This document shows positions 10,254-23,400 of a stretch of 47,439 nucleotides of DNA, one piece after another. The notes beneath the pieces are model-generated. The model saw nothing but the letters and a program-made list of their open reading frames with translations, was not told the DNA's origin and did not search any database. The DNA lies in contig MCFE01000672.1 of assembly GCA_002104905.1 (NCBI GenBank), positions 1 to 47,439 of the forward strand. Direction: 5' to 3'. Positions within the stretch are counted from its first letter, which is position 1, and every line of letters starts with the position of its first letter. Both the position numbers and the translations under genes were made by a program. Source of the stretch: Basidiobolus meristosporus CBS 931.73 (taxonomy: Eukaryota > Basidiobolomycota > Basidiobolomycetes > Basidiobolales > Basidiobolaceae).

Positions 10254-11526
10254 CTGTAATGTTTTACAATAATACCGGCAGTGGTTCTGGCTGAGGAGTG
10301 TTCCGAGGGCTTTGCGGTGGAGCTGCAGCCAGAAATGCTTGCAGCACCTGCATCTACCTCCTATGTCTGCATGCATATATGTAAGCTACTGATCCCCTCT
10401 TTTGTCCATAGGATGAGCTGATTTGGGCTCTGTGGATACGTTCGAGGATTCTGTATCTCATTCCCATACAAATTGGTATCTCCGAAACATGAAAGCAGTA
10501 AAACTCCAAACTGGATCTCATCTATACTTATATGTGACCATGGCCAGAGATCAGTGAGGCTCATGCTTTGGTGTCAACTTTCTTGCATATTGCATTGCTG
10601 GCTTAGGTTTCAGCATAATCCGATTTTCCAGACATGAGCTTGTTGATCCCAAATCTTGAGTGAACCCACCTACGTAATAACTCGAGCAAGACCTCAGCTC
10701 CAGGCAGTACGAAGACCAAATTAGAATGGTGCGCGTTTGGAATGTCTAGTGTAGCATCCCCCCCTCCGGGGGCCAATGTTGGGCTGCTGGGCGCGTGGCT
10801 TTGAGCTGAGTACTGAATGTGAAGATATTCCCATATCTTTTTTGAATGGGAAATCCTCCATGCCTTTGGTGAGCAGTCGACCATAACGGTGCTTTGGATA
10901 ACATCTCTTAATCCTAAAGAGTCCCTGTGGCCGTCGCCTCCCTTGTTTGCCTCACAGCATATGGTTACACCAGCCAATGGCCTTGGTTCAGGGATTGCCA
11001 ATACTGACTTGAAGCTGACTTGGCCTGCGTTCGGTTCCATTCCATTTGTCTCTCGCTTTCCTTTTACCCTGGTTTTGTGCTCCCTAACGCGTTTTTGACT
11101 CCTCTTGTCACTCAGTTTCAGCCATGTTCACGGCATGAGGAAAGCCATGATGCGTGGAAGTCGCCAGCACTTCTTCCTGGCATTCAGTCACCCCATTTTG
11201 CCGGCGAACGAGTGGCTGATTCGTTAGAGACGGTGCCCTAGCACGCTTTAGGGAATAAGGTTTAACAGAGTCAGGAAAAGGGTCCAATACCTAGAGGCTA
11301 TTTGTTGACGATCCTAGGGCATGTCATTCAATTAAAGGACGGATCAATCCGGGGTCTAGCCTGATTCAAGGTTTGTTTATCTGGAGCCCAGTTTACTGGG
11401 TTGATTTTACTCTAAAACAGACTTGATTCTTTACGATTCTATTCCGTCTAGCTTCACCACTTAATACTTTTTTAACTCGATAAAGTCTATAGACTAAACC
11501 CCTAACTCTACTTTAAAGTTTACACT
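10254..11526. other. Stretch without a defensible gene; promoter of the trihelix gene
   Basis: A 145-codon open frame on the minus strand (11040-10603) shows no known domain. Near 11340-11351 the palindrome CGGATCAATCCG lies about 180 bp upstream of the trihelix gene; inverted CGG triplets are typical of Zn2Cys6 factor sites. The last 100 bp are AT-rich and pyrimidine-rich like a promoter. Confidence 0.4.
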
Positions 11527-12478
11527 ATGTCAACTATTGGGAGATCTTGGGAAACGGCCGAGACTAAGCTGCTGATCAATCTGCGGCAGGATATGAATCG
11601 TGAATTCGACTCCATGAAGCGCAACGCTCCTCTATGGAAAAAGATATCGGAGTACATGAATAGCACCGGGTATCACCGAACTGATAAGCAATGCAAAGAG
11701 AAGTGGAAAAATCTGTTGTCGGAATTTAAAGTGAGATTCACTTCCAGACTGGCCATTGATTTTCTTGACCTTTTTAACCAGTTATTGTTAGCGGAACGAG
11801 ACACTAAAGGAGTGTGAACGGAAAGCATTTCCTTATTACGATATGCTAAAAGACATTGTCTCCAAGCAAGGCTCATTTACCGATTCTCCTGCACAGCCGG
11901 AGGATGCTGTCCACACATCTTACCCGCCTTCTCCCACGCCCATAAGCAACGCCGTGGTAGAGTATGGCCCCATCATGGATTCTCACCACTCTCGCGTAAC
12001 TCTACCGATACCAGTTGGCTACTCACCCTCTGCTTCCTTCAACCGCATATCGAAGCAGTTCGATGCTCATATGCATACACCTGTTTACAAACCCCCACTC
12101 CAGGAGTTTGCCAATGAAGCAGCCACCACACAGAGTAGCAAGCGAAAAAGAGATTTCGCGACCCCCGACAAATCCCATGCAACCCTTCTATCAGAAATAA
12201 TAGAATTGCTGCGCTTTGAGATCAATGAACGTAGAAGATGGGAGGAGAGGCTGCATCTGAACCAAATCCAACACGAGAGACGTAAAGAGCGCCAGGAAAA
12301 AAGAAGAGAGAGAAGGGAGCGGGAGCGCCAGGAGCGCCAGCGCGCGCAAACACTCTTACTTGTCGCCATCGCCTCTAAAATAATGCCCAACGTTACGGAG
12401 ATAATTCGCTCTTTTAATTTCCACGAGGGATCTGGGTCTGATTCAGAAAAGACCGGAAATGCGTCCAACTCTAACTGA
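11527..12478 (+). CDS. Trihelix (Myb/SANT-like) DNA-binding protein with charged coiled coil
   Basis: Exons 11527-11730 and 11792-12478 flank a 61-bp phase-0 intron (GTGAG...TTAG) and give 296 aa. Residues 6-90 form a trihelix domain of the Myb_DNA-bind_4 type: RSWETAETKLLINL (helix 1), PLWKKISEYMNSTGY (helix 2), RTDKQCKEKWKNLLSEFK (helix 3). The spliced exon completes it with KAFPYYDMLKDI, the FPYYD motif usual after helix 3. A Pro/Ser-rich linker leads to KRKR at about 185-188, a possible nuclear signal. Residues 200-255 are very rich in Arg and Glu and probably form a coiled coil. It is probably a nuclear transcription factor. Such domains are also found in proteins related to Harbinger transposons, so a domesticated origin is possible; no nuclease ORF is nearby. 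Confidence 0.82.
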
Positions 12479-15400
12479 GCTGAGCAAGCTTACCGCGAAA
12501 CCCAAAGACATCTCCCTCTCAGCGTCAGTGAAGGAGGCTGACCTCCTAGTAGGAGCGCAGCACCATTTAAGCACAAGTACATCTATTCATTGGTTAACAT
12601 TCCCTAATTCATTCAACTATCTCATAGAATCTTCATTTACACCTTATTTAGTTCTTCCAAACACCACTTTAACACCAACTTCATGAACTTCTGTACATTA
12701 CAACGGCTCTCGTATCGTAGAAACTTGATGTCTGAACCCATTCTTCCCATTCCCGTCTCATTCTTCTGACTGTCAAATCTACTGAGCAGTCAAATCCACA
12801 AAACTTTTGGCCCATATCCGCACCACGCCGGAATTCAGTGTTTCCACCGAAACCCCCAATCCAACAGAGATAAATTTCCCTTGTATGCAATGACTTCCCT
12901 CTACACTACAACCTGTTTCCGATGCATGAGTAAATCCCCCCGGAATTCAGCACAAAACCTGCAATAATGAGCCCTTCCACAAATGGCAGGCATGGAACCG
13001 AGTGATATCCCGCTGAATATTGCTTACCTGTTCAGCAGTACCCATGCGTGCCTAACCTGAGCGAGGGTTCTGACTCGTCAACCAGCCCTTCCCATCGACT
13101 CTGCTGCGCCATCCACTAGCCAGTTGGGTTCCCGTCTTAACCCCTCAGAATAGGAATCGCCTTCGCACATGTTCAGTCTCCATGATAGCTGGCACAAGAT
13201 CCTTAATTTGTCCCGTATGATGCAGCCGCTGAATTCTGGACTGAGGAGAGACGTGGTCCGCCCATACCAGCCAACCCAGGATATAGGCTTGTATCACCTT
13301 CAGTATTACGTGCGGAAGACATATTTAATTTGTGCCACTTGGGTCTCTCCATGGCTCGCAAGTGTCTGCTTTAGGGTGGAAAAAACGCCTGGTGGGGGGG
13401 GAGGGGAAGAGGAATCGAATGTTGCTCCGTAGTCTACGAAAGTGGCACGAGATTTAAGGGGAATTAATCAAGTATTGCGACGGTCGTTCATTTTCGACGA
13501 GCCTTCCAGCGGGCCCGATCACTCAATCTTGTATTCCATATATCCAGTGGCCACTATGTATGCTGGAGTTCGACAGTTCAGTGAAAGGGATTGCAAATCT
13601 TGCAGAGAGCAACTTGATTGAGCTGTGGATTACTCGAGTGCCCACTAGTTTCGACGTGCGGTGTTTAAGACTGTGCGTGTGCATCTTACTCAAGTTATGC
13701 AAAGCCACCGGAGGTAAGTGTGTTAGCTTTTGGTTAGACACCGGTGTACAAATAGGTTCTAGATCAGAGGGGTCTGCAGGGTGATTGGCAACTTTGTTCG
13801 CAGTACTACCGTTCCTACTTAGCCGTGATAATCCTCCGTGAGAAGGTCACTTCCCAAAATGAGCGAATACTGATTGCTAGATCAGTAGTATGTAATCAAT
13901 CCTCCTAGATACTAGTTACGAGATATAGGCAGCCCAGGTGTACGCGACCTGGGAATCCCCCCAGTGTTTGCCCTGGGACGTGATGGGGGATTGATGTGAG
14001 TCCTCTGGCCATTGCTAACACGTTTACTGGGGACTTGAGTTGGTGCTTATTTATCTGGCGTGAATGGGTGATTCACCACCATTCTATGTAGAAATCCGCA
14101 ATACAAAGTGGAAGCCGTACAATAATGCCCATCTCTTCAGTCTCACCAAGTTATGTTATCGATCTGCGATTGGATTTAACCCCTATGGAGCAGCTTGACA
14201 GTTACTCTTGTGAATGTGGCCCAAAAGCCAATGGCCTCAAGTGAGGCAGAGATTGGAACATTCCCAACATACTGTTACACGGGGACTCTGACACTACAAG
14301 ACACTAATTGCCATAGCAATGAGGCAGTCCAACCTGCAAGTCAACGGACTCTTTGGAAGGAAGTAGATTGCTCTTGTTGAATCAGACAGTGCCAGTTACT
14401 TCCAGAATAGGCATTTTTTGGAAATCAGCCAGATTTGGGTAACTAGAGCGTTATGGCTACAGTGTTGCTGCACCAGCTGTTTCACCTATGGATGGCGCTT
14501 AGTTATAGGTATGGGCTTGGGATCTAGAATAATCCCACACCAAGTCAGGATGCTGAGTAATAATATTTGGCCACTCACAGCATCACCTCCCACACTAGAG
14601 AGCAAGTCACCATGGTAAATATATTTCTTAGCCTTCAAGTACACCGCATATTTGTATTATGGAAGGCTTTTTAAAATAGTATATCAGCATGGAGGGTTGA
14701 TCGGTTGTGAAAGTTTTGTTTTCTGCTACTTTTGGCAGGATACTCGTGGCTATCATTTGATAGATTACATCCAGCGAGAAATCTGGGTTATCTCCAATGA
14801 AGCTTGGGATTTTTCCATTTCAACTGAACTGATGATCAGCATCGCACACAAGAGCATGAGCATAAGTGGCATTTCGCAGTTTCAGTAATGTGGAAATCGA
14901 CTGAAGTTGATGATACCTTGTTTATAAAACACCACATTACTTGCAAGAAACTCCACTAGTTTGCTTGCTAGATGAAATAATGGCAGCTACACTACAGTGG
15001 GAGATTCTGCTGAATGAAAGTTTGCGTCAGGAACCTAATGGGTCCAGGGAAACTTTCTTGTGGACAACATAAAAGTATTATTGGTATTCAGTTGAAATCA
15101 AACCTACTATTAGATAATCAGGTTAGTTTGGAGTGTCTCTTTTGGAGATTTTCAATATGTTTGCTACACCCAATATACCCAAACTATGAATTCTAGCCAG
15201 TGGCTTTCAGATTTGTTCAAGAGGCTTACTATCTATGAGGAGAATGCGAAACCCAGCAACGTATTCCCAAAAATATAAAGCGTAAGGCCTCTCAAGGTAC
15301 GGCCCTAGCGGAATTTATTAACATAGGTGCTGTGAAGGCTGTTAAAACGCACCTGGCAGAGATGATGATGGCCCCATTTGAACATTACAAGAAACTCAGC

Positions 15401-18400
15401 TAAAATCCAGCACGTGTTTAGCTTCCAAAAAACGTGGGCCAGGGAATATATACACGTCTATTACTATATGCAGTATGTGGGCACTGATGTACAGTTCTGT
15501 GCAAACTCTATATGTAAGGATCCATGAATCATCCAATCTGAATCTCTTACTCAGTTGGGCAGATGTTGGGAGACAAGCAAATAGAGTTGAAATCCTCCTA
15601 AGGTACTTTGGCAGACACCTCTAACCCCAACGAAACCTTTGATCTTCCATCAACCTGCCCTGTAGAGTCAAATACGTTGTAAACATACTCCATTTGAAAG
15701 GGCCTACCAGCTTAACACATTAAGCACTGTTATTGGGGAGCCTCATGCCAGCGTTGCACTTGGTTTATGCATCTATACTATGCATGGTTAGAGATGTATC
15801 ACCCCAATATACTACAGTAATTTTTCAGAACCATATATCTCCAAGGCATGCATCCAATATTTGACTCTACAATGCACTCACCACAATGTAGGAACAACTG
15901 ACCTTTCTCAATCAAAGAGGTGAACATATCTACTTCCAAACATTACGGACTACCTTCAGGTTGCAACCTCTATTATCTCTATTAACATATCTTTGTGTGC
16001 CTCCCACTTCATGCCATTGATGTGGAACACTTTCCTTATATTTACTAGATGGTACATGCCACAGGATACCCTAGAATTCTACTCTCAGGCCTCTATAGTA
16101 AGCGAACCGGAGGATTATGAGCAATAGCATTTGGGTTGATGTGGCACCCTTCAATGAAGTGAGTCCCATACAATGCTAGAATCTAGGCATAAACGTTGCC
16201 ACCATCAGCTGGTTGCTATTTTTCAAAAACGTAGGCATTAGCCCAGCAACCAAGCCACAAGTGGCGTAATATAGGTCCAGAATGCCTTACTAGTGGTGAA
16301 TACAGCTAATCCAAAGCTAGGCCACTAATCACAATTGGTGGGTAAGGTTCCTGCAAGTGCCCAAGGCAGGGACTCTGCACTGGATGGCAAGGACCAGATG
16401 TCACTATCCAATGTAGAGGATCATATTTGGAACAGAGCATCCCATCACTAATGAGCATCAATATGGATCCTTCTGCAACAGTTTGGCGCCAACATCGTAA
16501 AAGTAATAACGAGAACGACACTTGGCAGTAATCCCACTTTATGACGTGATAATATCATCCATATCGGCCGAGACACCGTCACGAATTAAATGGTCGCTCG
16601 CAAGCCATCCAATAAACTCCGCAAATATAGGCCATGACATCAACAGGCGGACGATTCCAGAGGATTACTTGAGCCAGCTACTGAATAGACTAGACCAAAC
16701 TTGCAGCCAGGTTGGGGGATTCTCCATTAGAACTGCCACCGCGGAAGTGGATGACGATACAATCAATCCATAATCAACACGGCGTCAAGAAGGGATTAAT
16801 CTACCACAAAAGTCAACGATTATAAATAGGCAGAATGCATGGCGTTGGTCAGGCCGGTACAAGGTTGGCACATTAAGGAATCATCCGGTCGATACTAACC
16901 TCAGCCTATAGTTGGCTAAATCAATCCCCAATTCAGCATTTATCCTCTTGGTGGAGAGAATCCCTAAGAATCCTAGGAGGTCGGCACTTGAATGTCTGGG
17001 TTAGCTCGCTGCCAAAATGGATTGCTGATCTAAATTGCTGACTCTTCCGCTACATCATCCATCCAGACAATTTAACCAATCTAGCCTAAACTGCGTAATA
17101 ACGCACCTGGTGTGGCGCACGAAAAGGATTTGGACATGGTCAGCGTCACCCACGGCCAGAATGGCCAAGGACAGGACATCATATAGGCGGTCAACAAATC
17201 CAAGGCCAGTCATCTCCTCCTCCCGACTCGGATTCCCAGCCATCCAAGGAGCCGCCTTGGTGGATAGGCATCCAGCTTCTGAAGAAGCTAGTGCGGAAAC
17301 CCGCCGTCCTATCCTAAAATATTTCCCAAAAAGGTCTCTCGGAAACAGCGATTACCTGATTTACTTGTGTGGTCTCTATAAATACAATGTGCAGAAAATC
17401 CAATATGTCGGGGTGGCACAGGCTTAGATGGCGGATAAAGGTGTAGCATGCCGGATTTGGATGTGGGTTTAAAGTGCTTGATATACTCCACCGTATTTTG
17501 ATCTCTGGTGTGATGCACGGTATCCGAGCATAAGTGGCATTTTGCAATAGCAGCGCACCAACTGGTCAAGCCGACACGTATCCTGGGATACCTTCCGGTG
17601 GCAAACGAATAGTGCGCCGGCGATGGTTGCTCAATCACCCAAATCCTCTGCCAGCGCAGCACTGGCACCCTTCCACCCAACACACTCCCAACTGAGCTCT
17701 GCACTCTGTGACCCTCCTGAGGGCTCATTGGACAGAATCCCTCCGCCAGACAAGCTCCCTTAATTAAGAGCTGGTAACATTGATCTTGATATTCCCTTAT
17801 ATACTCAAGGTAGCAAAGGGCATTTCTTATGCGCAAAACGCTTGGCCAGACATGATTAGAACTGGTATCATTTGAACACTAAAGATAAATAGATGCATCA
17901 CAAATCTGACATTCAAATTTAGGCTGCAGGCTTGTTGATTCGACAGAACGCTAAATTTCCCTTCTAGAAACTGAGGGAGGGTTGGCTATCTACACCAATG
18001 GGGCTGGATCTTGGGTCATGATGGGAATGTTCAGCTTGAGACATCCATCTATATTTGGGGGATCTATTTAAAGCTCCCGGCCCATTGGCTGACCGGCGTA
18101 AGCTAATTAAACACTTCATCGATAGGGAACTTAGTTACATAAACATGATCTAACCAATGGCTGTTGAATCAATTAATGATTGCAAGATTAAATGATACTT
18201 TGTATTATTAGCTCTCCTTTCGATTAGATCATTGCCAGAAAAACCACATTGAGCTGGCACGCCCTAGCAGGGCAGGGTTGAAGACACACGTGGGCTCCTG
18301 AGCTGGCTGTCGGGCTCGGTCAGCTACGCTGGCGGACTCCATTTGCTGGAGGCTACCTGCTCCCAAGGAGTAGCATATGCACCTGCTTATGTGCCTTGAG

Positions 18401-18821
18401 CAGTTCGGAGATGAGCATGTAACCATTGTACTCGGAGTACGTGCGACGCGATGTGTGCGGTGTTTGGCGCATTCAACAAATTCTACAAGAGCCACGCCAA
18501 GTAGATTGGATCGGTTGGCCGTGAATTATTTGGAGTCTAGATTAACATTCTGTGTCTCCATTGTAATCCAGCTAGTCCCCTATATATTATCATCGGTGGT
18601 GCTTCAGCGTATCCAAATAGGGCGTGGATTATATTCCTATAGATTAAAAATGAATATTTCCTACATTGTTTCATTACTCAAATATTACTATCTGCTCCAT
18701 TCCCCAAGTATGCCGCCAAACCAATTATCTGAGATTCGGCCAGATATTTAATGCCCGCCTCGCCCAACTTTTTCAAATCATCATCCGTGTCTTCACGTTA
18801 CTCTCCTTGTATTAATTTGTC
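12479..18821. other. Long gene-poor stretch
   Basis: I find no gene I can defend here except the broken ORF at 15186-15403. Several open frames of 60-175 codons exist on both strands (for example 16522-16773 +, 17035-17427 + and 17836-17309 -), but none shows a family motif and none links into a convincing exon chain. The region contains no LTR or RT sequence I recognise. An undetected multi-exon gene cannot be excluded, especially around 16.5-17.9 kb, where the frames are longer. Confidence 0.4.
15186..15403 (+). pseudogene. Unrecognised broken ORF
   Basis: From the ATG at 15186 a frame reads MNSSQWLSDLFKRL and on to SNVFPK, then hits a TAA just after an A-run (CCCAAAAATATAA). Shifting by one base at that run gives a further protein-like segment (KRKASQGTALAEF, then INIGAVKAVKTHL, then MMMAPFEHYKKLS) ending at TAA 15401-15403. 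The composition looks like a real protein, unlike the surrounding sequence, but I do not recognise the family. It may be the decayed end of a gene or a captured fragment. The upstream sequence does not extend it. Confidence 0.35.
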
Positions 18822-20303
18822 ATGCCCATTCCAACTCCTGATATCGAGGTCCTCCGACAACGTTTTGTAAGTGCTTCGCAGGAGCATGTCCTTGCGTTCT
18901 TCGATGATCTTTCCCCACTCGAACAAAGTGGCTTGATTGCTCAACTTAACACTCTTGATGTTGATCGGGTTAATCGTATTTACAAAAAGGCTATCAGCGG
19001 ATCTGCGACATCCCAGGATTCAGCCACAATTGAACCCCTTCCCGAAGATTGCTTCGAGTCTGCCTTGAATTGCAATCCTTCAAAGATTCAGGAATGGGAA
19101 GAGCTTGGCTTGAGAATGATTGCTGAAGGAAAGGTGGCCGTCATTCTTATGGCTGGCGGCCAAGGCACCCGCCTAGGCTCCGCCCTCCCCAAGGGTTGCT
19201 ATGATATTGGCCTTCCTTCCAAGAAGAGCCTCTTCCAGCTCCAAGCCGAGCGTATCACCCGCCTTCAACAAATCGCCAAGGAGAGTCATCAAAAGCAAGA
19301 CCAAGTTGTTATCCCTTGGTATGTCATGACCTCTGGCCCAACCAGACAAGCTACTGAGGAGCACTTCAAAGCTCACAACTTCTTTGGTTTGGAGGAGAAG
19401 AATGTGTTCTTCTTCAACCAGGGAACCCTCCCTTGCCTTACCATGGATGGCAAGATTATGCTGGAGAAGAAGGGCCAGTTGGCAGTCGCTCCTGACGGCA
19501 ACGGTGGAATTTACTCCGCTCTTCGTCAAGAAGGTGTTCTTGCCGATCTTGCCACACGTGGAATCGAATTCATTCACTCCTACTGTGTCGATAACTGCCT
19601 TGTCCACGTTGCTGACCCGGTCTTTATTGGTTACTGTGTAGCCAAGAATGCCGACTGCGGTGTCAAGACTGTTCCAAAGAGCGCTCCTGAAGAGCCGGTT
19701 GGTGTTGTCTGCCTTCGCAACAACAAGTTCGGCGTTGTCGAATACAGCGAAATTAACGAAGAGATCGCCAACCGCAAACGCCCCGATGGGAACCTTGCCT
19801 TTGGCGCTGCCAACATTGCTAACCACTTCTACACCTTGGACTTCCTCAACAGTGTAGAAACATTTGAGAACAACCTCGAGTACCACATCGCAAAGAAGAA
19901 GATCAAGCACGTTGACCAAACCAACGGCGAGCTTGTTGCCCCCACCAAACCTAATGGACTTAAGCTCGAGCTTTTCGTCTTCGATGTGTTCCCCTTCACC
20001 AAGCGCATGGCCGTGTTCGAGGTTGACCGTAAGGAGGAGTTCTCTCCCTTGAAGAACGCTCCTGGTACTGGAGTTGACTGTGCAGAGACCAGTAAACGTG
20101 ATATCATTGCCCAACAAATTCGCTTTGTTGAGAACGCCGGCGGTAAGGTTGATCTCCGCGGGGAAAGCGTTGAAAACGCCGTCTTCGAGATCTCCCCTCT
20201 TTTGTCTTACGCTGGCGAAGGATTAGAGGTTTTCAACGGTAAAACCATTACCACCCCCGCAGTGTTCCAAACTGCCGAGGATATCGAGAAGTACTTCTGC
20301 TGA
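18822..20303 (+). CDS. UAP1: UDP-N-acetylglucosamine pyrophosphorylase
   Basis: The product is a single-exon protein of 493 aa, the normal length for eukaryotic UAP1 (yeast QRI1). It makes UDP-GlcNAc from UTP and GlcNAc-1-phosphate, the donor for chitin, N-glycans and GPI anchors, in the cytosol. Residues 109-125 (LMAGGQGTRLGSALPKG) are the nucleotide-binding loop of the UDP-sugar pyrophosphorylase fold. WYVMTSGPT, the GNGGIYSALR segment and VDNCLVHVADPVFIGY follow in the expected order. The start ATG sits next to a conventional N-terminus (helix around DIEVLRQRF). It is rich in C/G-ending codons and CpG, unlike the transposons. A complementary open frame of 314 codons on the other strand is a shadow of its codon bias. 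Confidence 0.97.
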   Translation: MPIPTPDIEVLRQRFVSASQEHVLAFFDDLSPLEQSGLIAQLNTLDVDRVNRIYKKAISGSATSQDSATIEPLPEDCFESALNCNPSKIQEWEELGLRMIAEGKVAVILMAGGQGTRLGSALPKGCYDIGLPSKKSLFQLQAERITRLQQIAKESHQKQDQVVIPWYVMTSGPTRQATEEHFKAHNFFGLEEKNVFFFNQGTLPCLTMDGKIMLEKKGQLAVAPDGNGGIYSALRQEGVLADLATRGIEFIHSYCVDNCLVHVADPVFIGYCVAKNADCGVKTVPKSAPEEPVGVVCLRNNKFGVVEYSEINEEIANRKRPDGNLAFGAANIANHFYTLDFLNSVETFENNLEYHIAKKKIKHVDQTNGELVAPTKPNGLKLELFVFDVFPFTKRMAVFEVDRKEEFSPLKNAPGTGVDCAETSKRDIIAQQIRFVENAGGKVDLRGESVENAVFEISPLLSYAGEGLEVFNGKTITTPAVFQTAEDIEKYFC

Positions 20304-20453
20304 TATGTTTCCTGATACGTATCTTATTGGCTCATTTCTATATCGTCTCACTCATTCGTTACACTTACTATACCCGAGTCTTTGTTCATGTACCAACACA
20401 TCCTTCCATTACATGTATTCATAGCCATTAATCTGTTCATCAGTCCTAAGCAC

Positions 20454-20459
20454 AATAAA
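20454..20459 (+). terminator. Poly(A) signal after UAP1
   Basis: AATAAA lies about 150 bp after the UAP1 stop in AT-rich sequence. It is the nearest canonical signal. Confidence 0.35.
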
Positions 20460-23400
20460 CATATACATATACACTATGCAGTGTTCGCTGACGATTTGGC
20501 ACCCAGTTGACATCTCGGGCTCTGGCAGTAGAAGGAAAATTTTCAGTGTCGCCATCCAGGCCAGTCATTGGGTGGGCAATATATGATTTATTCTTGTACC
20601 GAGCCAGTAACGTCTGACAGGCCGGAGATAAGTGAAAATACTACGATGTGTAGGTAGAGCCTTTGTGGGGATGTCAGGAAAGCCACGTCGTTGTCGGCAA
20701 CAGGTAGCAGGCCTGAATGGAGTGACGAGACCCAAATCCATATGGTAAGCGTATTATCGCCACATGATAATGAACGCAGCGGCATATATTAAATATCAAC
20801 CACAGCTACGAGTCATCCACCAAATGCTATAGGCGTCGGCCGCGCATATATAACTTGATTAAATGACTAATCCAGGTGGTCTTTGGTCATATCGGTCTTA
20901 CTCGGGCTATATTCTCCAGTCACATTACGCAATTACGTCAAGCCGGCCAATAACACTTGGGCGCTTGCTGGAAAATAGACTTTGAGCCAGTTGCAATGCC
21001 AAAATATTGTTATCATCCATCTACCAGGGCACCTGACCACGTTTTCGGTATTTCAAGCATATCTGGGCGCTGACACTCCCAGTATTAATTAATCCAGCCC
21101 AGGTGGAGTGATGGTACAGCTACCTATTCCCGACAAATAAGAGCGGCCAGAGGGCATAAATGGCGCAACCGATGACTGGGCAACTACACCACTGGAAATC
21201 ATGGATAGGCTTCATTCACTTTAATTAGCCGCGGCTGAAGTCGTCACTCTCACCTACTCTCACCATTACTGTTGCCTCCTACCACTCCATCCCGAAGTCG
21301 CCACAGCTATCAAATTGCCTGGGCTGACTCGAGGTCTGGCAATCTAATTGGAGCTTTGGGGTGAAGCTGGTTGCGCCATAGTAAACATGGATCATTTGTT
21401 CGCCTTGACCGGCACAAAATCAATCCTGATAGTAACGCATCATCTCCACTGATTATAAGCTTAATAATCGAAAGCACTCTTACTGGTTGCTCGTTGTTAC
21501 CCAGAATTTGCTACATAAACCAATGGTGGCATTCCCTTGAACTGACTTAGCAACCCAGCGTTTCAGGAAGTTAGGATTCGGCTTTGTATCCCGTTCCATG
21601 ATCAATGGCACCCTCATGCTGGAGTTAATTCATCCTTCTTGATATGGCACAGAGGTGTGGGTATTGGTTGCATGCAATTGGATCGGATACACAAAGTAGT
21701 GCACGCCAGGTTAGTGCGGTGTTTGCCCAATTTGAAAACGGAATCAGTTACTGATTGTATCGGTGTTTTACCTGGCGCGCAGTCACCTTCTTATTTGTAT
21801 GGTGCGAAGATATACTTGATTTACTAGGTGCCATCTGGTGATTACGAAGTGCTAAGTAGGGGTGGAGCGTAGGAAATGGATGTTCGGGAGACAGAGATCA
21901 TCAAGTCTTCACAGCCCCACAAGTGGTCGATTCTACGCGAAGGTATGCATTGCAATGCTTGATTCCATGACTTCGACAGGTCTGGCTACTCCATATTCAG
22001 TAACGATCGGTCAGCAAGTAACATAATACTTGAATTCTGCCAATACCTGAATTGGCCCGAAATCCTCGAAGTCTTATGAATGGTTGTGCAGTCTGATACT
22101 ACTTTTACACCTGCTTGCGTCTCTGTTTGTACTATTGGGGCGAGATTCCCTGCAGGATACCGGGTGATACTTGCGAGGTGCCTTCATCTTTTCCCTTGAG
22201 GTTAGAGAACCAGTTGTGAGCCCACATAGTATTTGTGGAAGTCAATAAAATGCCATGCAAATCCTGAATTTGCCACTCCCTACTTGTTTGGGGTGGTGTC
22301 GTAGAATAGGTAGCAAGTATGCCATATATAGTGCTTCGCTGCTGATCCACATGCTCAACAGTTGCATAGAAGTCAATTCTATTGATGATCTTCCTAAATA
22401 TTGAGGTGATGCTGTGTTTGCCAGAATCTCGTGGCTCTTTTGTCAGTGGTGCTCTATAGCCAGATTTTGCAAAACATACAGCATGTATTCAGCAAGGTTG
22501 GCCAGGAATAGTATATGCATATTGCATCATATCTAGGGTGGTTGTCTTATCTATAAGCTCACATCGATATGGCTTGAATATCCTATGTTAATATCATTGG
22601 ATGAATGGGCCACCCATGGCTGTCTCACAAGTGCACACGAGTATACTGAGAACAAGGCAGATAGCACTCAATTAACTATGCTGCCACTGATCATAAAGCC
22701 CTTGTGTTCAGATAGCAAGGGGCATACATGTGATGGATGCATTGGCAATACTCATTAAGCCCTAGGATATGGTGTTAATAATGAGTATCAGGGTTTAACG
22801 AGTGATACAAGTGATAGGGTGCTCAATGGAAGGTATCAATATAGCAAGCTTTGACTTGCATCACCCTTTAGTGAAGATCCATAAAAAGTAGTGACCATAA
22901 GTTACAGTTAGTGGATTATCATGATAGCGGCATTATACCAAAAAGAGCACGCATCATATACATCTCGCAGGTCTACACCACTCTGTCGGGAGGCTCACAA
23001 CAGGGATCTAGGAAATTTGATGGGGAGGGTAGATGTGTATAGAGTTTTGACTCACAAGACTAGAATTGACATTCAGGTCTCAACCGGCTCAAAGCTATAA
23101 CACAGATGCCACTACTTCTAACTCGACGTTTTTTGCGGATAATTAAATGTTATATTGAATCGAGTGCATCTAATTAGTATCAAGCATACTGTAACCTCTA
23201 TCATGGTCATGGGGGCTGTTGCCAAGTTAGTTGTCCACCATTATAGCAAGTGAAGAATCAGCCAAATTGAAATTTAATAATATACCTCAACCACTCTACA
23301 TGCTTGAGTGGTGGACACCTTCGCCTCGGAAAGTGCAACAATCCCTTCACGGTAAGTGTTATCGTCACAGCAACCTTGATCTCTGCCCAAGACTAAAGAC

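Noticed and set aside
10603-11040. 145-codon minus-strand frame
   Set aside because: No domain is recognised and there is no supporting context.
17309-17836. 175-codon minus-strand frame and neighbouring frames at 16.3-17.9 kb
   Set aside because: I tried to chain these into a multi-exon membrane protein, but splice sites and phases did not give a coherent product and no family was recognised.
19173-20117. 314-codon open frame on the minus strand
   Set aside because: It lies entirely within UAP1 on the opposite strand and arises from UAP1 codon bias; it has no independent domain.
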